In this document: piece by piece, positions 23,167 through 35,000 of the stretch
Numbering within the stretch: position 1 is the stretch's first letter
How the letters are laid out: every line of letters starts with the position of its first letter
The notes under the pieces: model-generated
What the model was told of the DNA's origin: nothing
The model's input: the letters and a program-made list of their open reading frames with translations, nothing else
The model's database searches: none
Position numbers and translations under genes: made by a program
Assembly: GCA_029582155.1 (NCBI GenBank)
Contig: CM055901.1
Span: 43,301,616 to 43,365,615, forward strand
From: Panopea generosa
Lineage: Eukaryota; Mollusca; Bivalvia; Adapedonta; Hiatellidae
Direction: 5' to 3'
Length of the DNA stretch: 64,000 nucleotides

Positions 23167-23330
23167 ATACTTACCTGGTACAGGGAATACCGTGATCAGC
23201 TAGGCGGTTTCCCCAGGAAGAGGCCCTTCCATTGCACTTCGGTTGGGCTGACGCCTGCGATAGTCCCAAATGTGGATTACTCGGGTACGCAATTTATTTG
23301 TGTGGGGGTCTGCGTTCGCGCTAACCCCTG
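23167..23330 (+). ncRNA. U1: U1 snRNA, copy 2
   Basis: Same 164-nt RNA as copy 1: 5' ATACTTACCTG, stem-loops I-III, Sm site AATTTATTTG and 3' terminal stem-loop ending ACCCCTG. The RNA is uncapped sequence here; capping and Sm core assembly are known for the family. It is transcribed away from copy 1, with 1,028 bp between their 5' ends. By eye no difference from copy 1 was found over the whole RNA while flanks differ, which fits gene conversion or strong selection. Stem I shows a compensatory G-C pair (ACCG / CGGT) where human has A-U (ACCA / TGGT). The 3' box follows 13 nt after the end. Confidence 0.97.
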
Positions 23331-23342
23331 GAAAATCAAATA

Positions 23343-23351
23343 AAAATTAGA
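23343..23351 (+). terminator. snRNA 3' box of U1 (+)
   Basis: AAAATTAGA lies 13-21 nt past the RNA end and fits the snRNA 3'-processing signal core AAARNNAGA, the place where Integrator-dependent cleavage is directed. It matches the box of the other copy. Confidence 0.7.
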
Positions 23352-23462
23352 AAAATATCTCTGTAAGTACAGACGACTGTACCATATGTGTTCAGAGTTA
23401 AATGACGTAAAGGGTAAGAAATATGTGATTTTTCATTATCGTTTTTAAAAAAACATAAATCC

Positions 23463-23768
23463 CTAGTTCGGCCCGTTTTTTGCACCTTAAACTTGTAGTC
23501 GATGTTTCATAAATATCGGGAGTACGGTTTCTTTGAAAATTGTCTTCTTCTACTAGATTTGAGGCGATTTTGACATTTAGAGATCTCTCTTCCTTTCAAA
23601 TCGGCCACTGTTGTTGTTTTAATCCCGAATTTAACACTTATACTTACTTGTATGTTTACATATAACATAATATATATAAACGTTTAATAAATCTTAATTC
23701 TCTGACGAAATACGCTCAAATGTGATTGGTACAGAGAGCGGGGAAGTGGTACAGAACACGTTCTGTAA
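23463..23768 (+). repeat. left arm of a long inverted repeat around a hAT remnant
   Basis: About 300 bp from GCCCGTTTTTTGCACC to GGTACAGAACACGTTCTGT. The reverse complement is present at 26888-27182. Shared blocks include GCGATTTTGACATTTAGAG, AATCGGCCACT and TACAGAGAGCGGGGAAGT. The inner end carries the inverted heptamers ACAGAAC-AC-GTTCTGT. Confidence 0.85.
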
Positions 23769-24980
23769 TTTTGTCGAGTTGTATGCAACGAAACTGTCGA
23801 CACGTCTTATTTTTGTATTGTGTATTTGTCTATCCCGGGACCTGATATCTCCCAAATCAGGTCTATTAACCCTCAGTGAAAAAGCCGGGAATTGAGTCTA
23901 GTTTGAGTTTTTATTTACCCTACCGTTTTGAAATGGTTATTTTGGCGGGTAGGGAATTTTATGCCTATGTGTGGCCTAGTTATCATTCTTCAGATCCGCT
24001 GGGCGATTTAGCAGAAGGCTAGTAGGCAACTCGACAGCAGACACATGTTTCGCATCACCGCAGATTACTGACTACTCTACATATTCAGAGGTGGACATAG
24101 TAGAGGTTGGAGACTATTGGTCGTGAAACAAAGTACATGACCACTTAAGACAGAGACTGTGGCCCGGCGAGATTTTGCAACCGCCGGATTTACAATCAGA
24201 CACAATATCGAGCAAGACTGGCTCGACACCGACGATGAAATAACAATATCAAATTTATATGTAAATTTGTTTAAAATATGCATGCACATAACAATAAGGT
24301 AAACAGGCGGACCGACAACATGTAAGTTTTACATATGGCGGTCTGCGTACCTCGAGTCATACTGCGTCTTTGGCCCAGATGATCTTAAATGCGCATGGTT
24401 GTGACTTTTTAAGATGATACATACTGCAAATAAAAATAATTCGAGGTTGAATGAACATAATTATCGTGACGAGGTATTGTAGATAAATACTTTTGTCCAC
24501 TCTTAAAACTCCCGACACAGTGAATAGTAAAATCACTATAAACTACTATGAACTTAAAGTTTATCTGTTGCACATATATATTAGACACTTTCCTATAAGC
24601 TTCTTCTATATAGTTCTTACGTCACGCATGGGCGTAACGCGTTCAAAACCAACCCGACCATAGTCGCTCCAATATCAAATATTTGGGCGTCTTGACGCTC
24701 CATAAATCTAACAAATATGGTATATAAATGTGTTATGTTAATAATTATATTTTCATCCTAATCAACAGATTTGTAAACAAAATTCTAACAAAGTTGGTAC
24801 CTGTCGAAATATCTTTTCGGCTAATTACTTATAATAATCAACTTTTTAATGACACAATCTAAATCCCGTAGATGCATATCGGTACATGATATCATAATCG
24901 CCCAAAACGATAAAGACACTTAGTGTTTGTTTCTCTTATAAATATTATAGAAATATTAAAGGGTGCCATTAAATCTCAGG
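23769..24980. other. interior of the inverted-repeat unit, unassigned
   Basis: Between the left arm and the transposase remnant. A moderately GC-richer stretch (23830-24300) has no frame I can assign. It may be decayed 5' part of the transposon or an older insertion. Confidence 0.35.
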
Positions 24981-25079
24981 ACCGTGATGAGGACAAGCAA
25001 TTGTTTGATGCAAAGATGGCGTGCTTTTCAGCTAAATTTAGACCAGTATCTACTGGTAAAACATAGTGTTGATAGGCTG

Positions 25080-26075
25080 TCTTAGATTCTAGTCCCAAAC
25101 TGGCCGGGGGAAAATCGTACAGCATTAAAGACTATTGGTGGCGGAAATTGTTTATTTCATGCTGCTAATACCATGGCTAGTATATCACAGAAGCATTCAA
25201 ATCTAATGGAAATTTGGTAATGGTCTCTAGATCTAGAGACGGACATGAAATCCAGGGTGTACACGCTTACATGCAGTTTGACTTCCTGTTTGGGCTTATA
25301 CTTGGTGAAACGTTCATCCGTAACACCGACTATCTAAGCGCGATAATTCAACGAAAGGATATGACCACGGCAGAGTCTAAATCAGTGGCTATGAAAACCA
25401 CAAAAACCGTGTCATCTCTGAGAACCGACGTAAATTTTAACTTATTCTGGGGAAAGGTAAAGAAAATAGCTGAACTTGTGTGTGGATGACACTGCACAGC
25501 TAGAAAATGCAAAATGCCAGCTCGTTTGAAACGGGAGAGGCGTAAGCAGAGTACCATTCGTCTGTGGAATTGTATTTCAGACAGACATAATTTGGCGCGA
25601 TCGATCTGACTGTCATTTCAATAAAAGACCGCTATGATAACGACGATTTCAATCTACATCTTCAGGTTGAGCAGCTACTGTTGAAGTGTGTCACCAAGTC
25701 AGACTATGAGCCGGAGTTTAACACATTTCATTTCAAACTTTGAAAGCGAGAAAATGCCGGTCGAAGTTGCCTTATCAGATATAACTATTACTTTAAGCTG
25801 AGGCCTCAGCTTGAACAAAAATGGCTAAATGAAGTTTTGAAACTTTTAAAACTGGTGCTGGTTATTCTTACTACCAATGCTATAAGTGAAAGATCTTTCA
25901 GTAGCCTCCGAAGAATCAAAACATAGTTGAGGTCGACAATGACACACTATCATTTGAACAGTCTGATGGTAATAAATGTACACAAGGAGTATATCGACAA
26001 TTTAAATCAAGTGGACGTCGCATTTGTTGATTCTGTGTCAAAGAGGAAATTTGTATTGACAAATTCAGTTCATGA
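25080..26075 (+). pseudogene. hAT-family transposase remnant
   Basis: Decayed coding sequence of a hAT-superfamily (Ac-like, ZMYM1-like) DNA-transposon transposase. Readable blocks on the plus strand are QFDFLFGLILGETFIRNTDY (near 25275), ESKSVAMKTTKTVSSLRTD, NFNLFWGKVKKIAELV, and then the C-terminal dimerisation region TTNAISERSFSSLRRIKT, followed after one stop by LRSTMTHYHLNSLMVINVHK (25870-25990). The NA(I/V)SERSFS-LRRIKT block is the hallmark of the hAT C-terminal dimerisation domain. Frames change between blocks (for example near 25485, 25600 and 25740) and there are in-frame stops (25486, 25924), so no functional protein is made. N-terminal parts with catalytic residues were not recognised. 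Confidence 0.85.
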
Positions 26076-26117
26076 ATGTATAACTGTATATTCAAAAAAT
26101 GATGTTGATGTTATATT

Positions 26118-26149
<32 letters not shown>

Positions 26150-26154
26150 GGTGG
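26118..26154 (+). repeat. (GTT)n(GGT)n microsatellite
   Basis: Five or so TTG triplets run directly into about seven TGG triplets, just after the transposase C-terminus. Confidence 0.9.
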
Positions 26155-26887
26155 TTTAAAAATTTGACTCCCAATTACCAAGTCCTTTGTTACACCCTTG
26201 TCACGCCATAACGTAAATTCATGCTTCGATAATGTGACATCTTTAGTTTACTATATAATGACTCGTGCTTGTAAAAAGGGGGCTAATAACCATCAAGTAA
26301 TCAAAAACTGTTCACCGATCAAGTGTGTTTTCTGCATTGTAGGTAATTAGATGTACAGATGTTAATGAGAGTCTGCATGGGGTTTTATGTTAACACTGCT
26401 ATATACTAGTATATTCGGGTGTGTAGGGCGACAAGGGGCCCAACACCCGTTGTATTCCCTCCTATCCCCATACCATCATGCTGGAAATATATCATGGGTT
26501 CACCTTTCATTAAGCTCCTCTTTCGATAAGGCTTTAATATTCAACAAGTGACTCTTCAGCAGGTAGACCTAGATGATTAGGATGATGATGATATGGACCA
26601 AATAAAACAAATTGGCCAGCTGAGTTCTGTATCGGACAGTATTCATATTGGGTAGCCTACGTATGACATTTTTTAAGATATGTAGGCCTACACTACTTCA
26701 TTTAAGATAAAACATCCATCTACATTATTTTCAAACCGACAAAACATTTTCTGTAAGCTTATTGATTGGTTTATTTACGAGTATGTTGTGGTATTTAAAC
26801 TTTTCAGTGGGATGGAAACAATGCTCTATACGTTTATACAGTTCTGTTGTTCACAACTCAACATGATTATATCGTTCTTATTTTCAT
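26155..26887. other. 3' interior of the hAT unit, nothing recognised
   Basis: Non-coding, AT-rich; contains an ATGATGATGATATGG run near 26580. No other feature. Confidence 0.4.
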
Positions 26888-27182
26888 AGAACGTGTTCTG
26901 TACTACTTCCCCGCTCTCTGTACCGATCACATTTGGGCGTATTTCGTTTTACCACTTTTTATCGCCAGAGAATTTAGATTTATATGTAAGCATACAAGTA
27001 AGTATAAGGATTGAATTCGCGATTATAACAACGATAGTGGCCGATTTTGAAGGCGAGGTAGAGCTCTAAATGTCAAAATCGCCACACGGCTGAACAGAAG
27101 AAAACATTTTTTTTTTAAAGAAACCGTACACCTGATGTTTATGAGACATCGTCTACAAGTTTACGCTTCAAAAAACGGGCGT
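26888..27182 (-). repeat. right arm of the long inverted repeat
   Basis: Reverse complement of 23463-23768, alignable by eye over its whole length with many substitutions and a gap in the AT-rich centre. It begins AGAACGTGTTCTGTAC and ends CAAAAAACGGGCG. Confidence 0.85.
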
Positions 27183-28677
27183 CTGTGCCATAAATGCGTT
27201 TAGCAGGCGTGCGTGTGACTATTTTCTCTGCACGGCACTGAAATGTATGACAAGAGAAACGCTACTAGGTCTGTCAGAGTCCTCCGTTTACCAATGTTTG
27301 ATTGGTATATTTTCAAGATTACGAAAATTGTTTCCACGATTAGCTTAAATGCCACAAAAAAAGTGTGTTTTTTGGTTATTTTGAAAGGAATCGAAAAATA
27401 AAAGGTTTTCAATGATTTTTAAAACAATGTCTTATTTGCGTTTATGGGGTGGGTGTAATTGCGGCAAGGTGCTAGTTTACAAACATCACAGTTTATTTCT
27501 ACTCCTTAAACCATTCTGTATCACTTTGTGATACACTATGGTACAATCAACAATAACGGGTCGTATTTATGTGAGTATGTTTATGTTTTAAATAGATATG
27601 AATATATTTACGTCCACTGAAGGACCATAATTGTACATGTAAGGATATTTTTTAAATATGTAGCCTCTTATAGTTATAATATAAATGGCATAGCAAACTT
27701 TATCCATGCGTATTTACATTGATTTTATTGTATGTTTGTATATTAGGATGAGGTGGAAATAAAGAATGTATACAATATATGTAATTTTGAGATATCACAC
27801 CTGGAGACATTACTTTTGCAAGACCCGTCGTATGTCAGTTAAGTGACCTCATAACAATGTTTTATTTGTCACTGGTTAGATGAAAGGTAAATTATAATAA
27901 ATACTATTACAAATAATACAAACAAATGTTTCCCAAGCGAATTATAGGACGGACTGAACATATAATACATGTAATTATATCACAGATTAGCTGATCGACT
28001 GACCTAAATCATTTCATTGTATTACATATTGTTCATATACATTGTATTACATATTACATATTGTTCACACTTGAAATTTTATACAAATCCTTTCAACAAT
28101 ACGACTGTTAAACATGTAACTATTGATTGTGCTCGACAGGTAAATAATGTCTGCTGTATCGATTTCAATCATTGAGCAAAACTGCGATATACCCTAATCA
28201 ATTACCATAATCCGATGACCGGATTTTACCGACTATCGACCCGAAGTGTGCCGATGTTTGGTATACAAGCGTCTAGGAGACTTTAAAAACCACAATGGCG
28301 ACCTAACAACCGTTCAATATTTTCGTGGAGACACATAAACGCACAGCAGAGGTTATCCGAATATTGATAAATAAACGGGTATGGATTTAAAGACCATTCA
28401 CTCATGAATGAATGCGCTGAAAGGGGGAACTTCATACATATAAGATAGAAGAACATAAATACTAAAAAGGGAATTTTTTATCTGTTTCGTTTTACAAAAA
28501 AGTGTATTCATAAAGTGTCTGTTTTGGAAATAAGGACTTACTTTTAAATAGAACATTCAAGAGGAAGTGATTATTAAAATAAATGGATTTACATATCTAA
28601 ATACGATCAAATAGCATAGTTATTCTGTTCTGATTTGTATAAATAAAACATTAGAGTAATTACTCAAATTTCTCAAC
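27183..28677. other. intergenic; upstream region of the stathmin-domain gene
   Basis: AT-rich, no exon recognised. TATAAATA at 28638-28645 is only 33 nt from the start codon, so if used it would give a very short leader. A more distal, unrecognised 5' UTR exon or promoter is as likely. Confidence 0.35.
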
Positions 28678-29020
28678 ATGGGGTGTAAACAGTCGAAACA
28701 AGTGAAGGTTCAGCCAGTGGGTGGTACGGAAATAAAAGGTTCAAACCTTAAAAACGAGCCCACCGAATATGACATCGATGATAAGACCAAAGGGAAAAGA
28801 GGCAGATCGTCCAAGAGCAAGAAATCACTAGGCTCAAGCGACTCCTTGGACGACGGGAGGTCCTTAGATTCGGATCGCGGAGGTTCTGCCGGCTCAAAAA
28901 AAAGCAATGATTCGGGACTTGGCGATTTGGGTGAAGAAAATCATGGATTTATCACAGAATATTCGGATCCTGATAAAGTTCGACAAATAGAAGATGGATT
29001 TAAGGAGCGAGATGACTTAG
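28678..29020 (+). CDS. STMND1: exon 1 of the stathmin-domain gene (lipid anchor and disordered part)
   Basis: Encodes residues 1-114 plus one base of codon 115. The start ATG is the only upstream Met in frame and gives the MGC lipidation signal, which decides the start. The exon ends GACTTAG followed by donor GTAATG at 29021. Reading on without splicing gives a stop within 14 codons. The open minus frame across 28710-28907 is its shadow. Confidence 0.9.
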
Positions 29021-32000
29021 GTAATGAAACTATTTCATATTTACTTTACCTTTGTCAAAGATGAACCTTAACAATAGTGTTTCTCTTAAACACACACTGG
29101 TTATGGCATAGAAGTAACCGGATTAAATTACGATTATTTTGCGTTTTACAGACTTAGATAAATATATATGTGTGTGCACCACAATCTAGACATTCTGGTA
29201 TGCGTGGGCACACACCGGGTTATCAGGTATGTTGTTCACCTGGGTATTATAGCCCCTTGCTCTCACATTAACATTTGTGACGCACATTCTTTTTATTTGC
29301 AATACTTGAGGAATCTTATGTCAAACCTCTACATATTTTTTCCTATCTAGATTAGGGTGTCTACTAATACCTAACCTGTTTACCGTCGATTGTATAAACA
29401 TTCATTTTATATCGTTCTGTATGTTGAAAGTGACGGTGTCGTTTTTTTTTTATAGAAAGGGTAGTTTACTTGCAGACTTCTTTATCTATTTTATATTCTG
29501 TCGTTTGAAGAGTCTGTAAATCCATATTTAGGCCAAAACACGTTTGTACACATTTGACGAGCACAGAGTTGAGGCATACTTCATGGTTCAGCGCCGTCGG
29601 TATTTACTGAATATTTCACTGGTCGATTTATTACCATATTTTATATTTACATTCTTCTATAATTGATTCTTCCAATAAATATTTCATACTCGTATATTGT
29701 ATGTATGTAGTGAAGCGCTTTTGATTACTATATACATGCATATTATATTGAAAGTGATGTATTGTTAAAATCTGACGAACTTTCGCAAAAGCGGTCAACT
29801 CTCCAAACGTTGGTTACGCACGCAATTACATTTCGGAAAATCATGGCTAAGTGTGTTGAGTTTCAGAATGACTCTTAGATTTTTTTTTCAGTGCTGAGAA
29901 TGACATAAAGTGATGTTTTCAGTGCTAATAATTACCATACACCACATAACATTGTTTTCAGTGGTGATAATGACCAAGCATTACACAACATAACATTGTT
30001 TTCAGTGCTGATAATGACCAAGCGTTACATCACGTGACATTGATTTCAATGGTGATAATGACCAAGCGTTACACCACGTAACATTGATTTCAGTGGTGAT
30101 AATGACCAAGCATTACACCACGTAACATTGATTTCAGTGCTGATAATGACTAAGCATTACACACGTAACATTGATTTCAGTGCTGATAATAACCAAGCAT
30201 TACACCACATAACATTGATTACAGTGCAGATAATGACCAAGCATTACAACACGTAACATTGTTTTCAGTAGAGATAATCACAAAGCATTACACAACGTAA
30301 CATTGATTTCAGTGGTGATAATGACCAAGCATTACATCACGTAACATTGTTTTCAGTGCTGATAATGACCAAGCATTACACCACGTAACATTGATTTCAG
30401 TGCTGATAATGACTAAGCATTACACACGTAACATTGATTTCAGTGCTGATAATGACCAAGCATTACACCACATAACATTGATTACAGTGCAGATAATGAC
30501 CAAGCATTACACCACGTTACATTGTTTTCAGTGCTGATAATGACAAAGCATTACACCACGTAACATTGTTTTCAGTAGAGATAATCACAAAGCATTATAC
30601 CACGTAACATTAATTTCAGTGGTGATAATGACCAAGCATTACACCAGGTAACATTGTTTTCAGTGCTGATAATGACTAAGCATTACACACGTAACATTGA
30701 TTTCAGTGCTGATAATAACCAAGCATTACACCACATAACATTGATTACAGTGCAGATAATGACCAAGCATTACAACACGTAACATTGTTTTCAGTAGAGA
30801 TAATCACAAAGCATTACACAACGTAACATTGATTTCAGTGGTGATAATGACCAAGCATTACACCACGTAACATTGTTTTCAGTGCTGATAATGACCAAGC
30901 ATTACACCACGTAACATTGATTTCAGTGCTGATAATGACTAAGCATTACACACGTAACATTGATTTCAGTGCTGATAATGACCAAGCATTACACCACATA
31001 ACATTGATTACAGTGCAGATAATGACCAAGCATTACACCACGTTACATTGTTTTCAGTGCTGATAATGACAAAGCATTACACCACGTAACATTGTTTTCA
31101 GTAGAGATAATCACAAAGCATTATACCACGTAACATTGATTTCAGTGGTGATAATGACCAAGCATTACACCAGGTAACATTGTTTTCAGTGCTGATAATG
31201 ACCAAGCATTACACCATATAGCATTGATTTCAGTGCTGATAATGACCAAGATTACACCACGTAACATTAATTTCAGTGGAGATAATCACAAAGTATTATA
31301 CCACGTTACATTGACTTCAGTGCTGATAATGACCAAGCATTACACCTCGTAACATTGTTTTCAGTGCTGAGAAAGACAAAGCATTACACCACGTAGCATA
31401 GTTATCAGTGCTGAAACTCTGAGAATGACCAAGCATTTAACCACGTGGTACTGTTTTCAGTGAGAATGACCGAGCATTTAACCACGTGGTACTGTTTTCA
31501 GTGGGAATAACCAAGCATTTAACCACGTTACATTGTTTTCAGTGCTGAGACTCATTGAGAAGTATTTGAAGAGTTGATTTCAGTGCTGAGAATGAATTGG
31601 AAGACTGGTTAACAAGACCGATAATGACTTTGATAATGGCTTTGAGAATAGTTTACAGTGCATTATAATGACTCTGAGAATTGTGCTCAGTGCTTATATT
31701 GTGTCTGCGTATTATTCCCAGTGGTAAGAATGAAATGGGAAAGGTTTAACTGCCCATCAAAGCTTGCATATTTACCATGTTCTCCAAAAATACATTCAAT
31801 AAACATTATTATGAAACTGAACAAGGGTTGTTTGCTGTTTCAGGTGGTAGAACAATCTTAGTGAAACCCCGTGGTAAGCTAGGTGTTGTTTTGGTAGATA
31901 ATTCACGGTTCATTTTCCACAGAGGTGACTGAGCACATCACATGACGTGCAGTTTTAACGTAGTTGTATTCTTTCTTCAACACATGGTGCTGTATTGTGC

Positions 32001-35000
32001 TGTTGTTAGTTTGCATGATTTACCCAATGTCGCACGCTTAATATATTTTAGTAGCGCTTTTGTCATTTATTTGTCTTTGTATGTTAGGAACAGAACAGAG
32101 CAGAACAAAATAAATTTAATAGAACTTGATTTGATCGTTGTTTACACAAACAATACATTACATTATTTTCGCGATAAACTGGTTATATATATATCAAAAT
32201 AATAATATGTATTTAAGTAAAGACATCATTTTGAAAAAAAGCCCGTGTGGTTCCGGCTAAGAATAGAATCACTGTCGATCTCTGCAGAGGGGTAGAAATC
32301 CTCCGAATGGGTGTCATGTTCATTTTATCATTTTTGTCATGTTCACTATTGTGGTTAAATTATCAACCCCTGTGTGGTTCCAGGGAGCCATGAGTGATGG
32401 CAAGAATAGTATCACTGTGGCTTATGCATGTCGTAAGAAGCGACAAATTGAGTAATACGATAGAATTTGCTGAAACTCTGCAGTTCTGCAGTTTCAAGGT
32501 TCTAGGTTCATTCTGCATATTTATTTGTTGATGTATTTTTTTAAATCCGTATGTTAATTTGTTGTTTTTTGTACATGTAGAGTGAACCTGGAATCTTCCT
32601 TCCTGTTGGCGTCGAATAACCTATAATGTGTTGGAACGCCGTTAAACCCTATTCATTCATTCATTCATTTTTAAAAAAAAATAATATTCGTTTATGGTCA
32701 AGACAACATATTGACATTTTTTCCAGTTCAAGACGACATATTGATATGTTGCTTGTTTAATTCAAGACAACATATTGATAAACTGTTTTTAGGTCAAAAC
32801 ATTATCACATATGAATAAATGTGAGTATACTTTCACAATTGTCATTCAGTCTTTATAAAGTCGGACATAATCACTGTTATGTTTTCCCCACAAAAATGAC
32901 GGGCAACAAATGACGGAATATCAATCAATGCTGGATTGTCTACACATTTATAGATGCGCCGTAAAACCTGGCAAAGATTTACATAGTTTAAGCGTATTTT
33001 ATTGTTTAATAATAGGAAAATGGATTATGCACTTTTTGACAAATTGGTTTCTGCCCTCTGCAGTTTTTATACTTGATTACTAGTATTGTTACAGCAAGCT
33101 TGTCCCATTCTTTCTGCAAAAAACAATACAAAAAAACACACACACACAAAAAATATCAAATGTATTATAAACACATTTATGTTCCGTTCATTTACAAGTT
33201 TTTATCAAATTACACATCTATACATATACGTTCATTACACGTTTTTATTTGATCAATTATTGTACAATTGTTTCATAATCGTATTTTCTGTATAATCTGT
33301 AGTCGGACTGCCAGGCGCAGTTAACACACTTTAAGATAGAGCGGATAAAACCACTTGAAGTACGTTAATCTGTTACAAAATGTCAAAAACTGTATTAATA
33401 CAATAATCTCACTTTGTAATTGCCGACTACTGTACGGCCGTATATCACATACGACTGTATGCTATACACGGGGGTTACCGGGAGCCTTTGTGTCTTTAAT
33501 CGTGTAAGATAAATTCAATAAAGATTAAATTTAGGATAAGTTCAAATGTGTATTGATATCTTAACGTAGGCTATGTTAAAGTACAAATCGTCCGAGACAC
33601 GCCTGTACTACGTTATAACAATTTTCATTTAGATATTTGTACTGTACGTTATAATGTTGCGCAGACCAATAAATCAGTATTGTGACAATGACTTAATCTG
33701 ATTTCGATATTATGCAGAGAAATCTGTAAGATTGCCTGTCAAAACTTGACTGAATCAAACTGAAAGCGATAAAAACTAGGTTATATTATTGTCTGGTGAC
33801 ACGATATCGGACCCAGCATCGGAGGGTTGTCGGTTCGACCTCTTACAAGGCCCAGGTGCTGTGTCATTGAGCAAGACATTCCATATGTACATGATAAGTG
33901 CTGGTTCTAACCATCAAATACATCAGGTGTGATGTTTGTAAGAACTGGTGTCACAATCAAAGTAAAATACATAAGTTTAAACTAATTTATGAAATACTCG
34001 TCTTGTAAAAGTAGTCACTGCCATGTCATCGTTCATCGGTGATAAAGGCCTACCAACAACGGCAATCATGCAATTGTCCATATAGTCTCTTTATTTTAAA
34101 AAAGAAAAGATGATTACAACAAAGAATTTCATTTGTAAAAGAAGAAAAAAACAATAGTTTGGTGTATCTAATCATTGTTCGTCCGTCAGCCATTGGTGGC
34201 ATAAAAATGACGCTAGATATTCCAACAAAAATACCATTGACTTTTTTTTCAGAATTAGGGATCACGGGTATAGCGTTACCAACGAGAAATAGCGCTAAGG
34301 ACAAGGCACGGCTAGAGGAGTCCATGATTCTCCAAAAGCTACGAGAAGAAGGTTTGATATCCAAGCCAACGGCAGAGAAGAGTGGTGGCGTGTCCTTCGA
34401 CATTGTGGACGTAACAAGTGGGAGCAAACTACCCGCACTGCCGCCACTTAAACTGGCAAAACTGGAGCGAAGACGCAAAAAGAAGAAATCCATGACAGAA
34501 GAAGAAATCAAAGACAAGTTAGCCAGGGCAGAAGAGAGGCGGAAGGTTCGTTACACTGCTATTGAATGTATCACTTGAAAAACCATCTAAATGTTGTGAA
34601 GTTGCCATATTTTGCGATAAAACAAACGTACAAGATACGTTCTGTACTATTTGCATGTATTATGCCGAATGGCCATCGACGGGCATAATTACAGCCCGGA
34701 GCGGTAGTGTAATGGATAGAGTGCTGGCCTCTCACAAAAAGATGAACTGAAACTAATTACAGTCCTGTCCACCTTGATTCATCATTAACCGTTATGTCAT
34801 TCAAGCTCCTATTTTATTTGAAAAATATCACTATTCATAAATTTGAGAGAATATTGAGAACATAGTTTTGATCATATGCGACACTTGTTTTTCTAAAAGA
34901 CAAACGTCTTGACAGGTGTGTTTGTTTAAACCAATCGTTTCTTCTGCACAACTTGTCAAGACGTTTGTCATTTAGAAAAGCAAGCGTCGCATATGATCAA

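Larger units (their letters stand above)
29021..34252 (+). other. intron 1 of the stathmin-domain gene (5,232 bp)
   Basis: Donor GTAATG, acceptor CTTTTTTTTCAG. It contains a 44-bp minisatellite (29881-31600), a SINE D copy (32370-32668), a SINE A copy (33795-33985), and a SINE-tail-like stretch ending about 20 bp before the acceptor. Flanks (29021-29880, 31600-32370, 32670-33790) are AT-rich without other features. Confidence 0.85.

Noticed and set aside
24077-24289. 70-codon minus frame and short plus frames inside the hAT unit
   Set aside because: No match to transposase blocks in either direction; left unassigned.
28316-28330. ATGGCGACC start upstream of the stathmin-domain gene
   Set aside because: Stops after three codons; no donor nearby.
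34050-34517. 155-codon minus frame
   Set aside because: Antisense shadow of exon 2 of the stathmin-domain gene; no domain.
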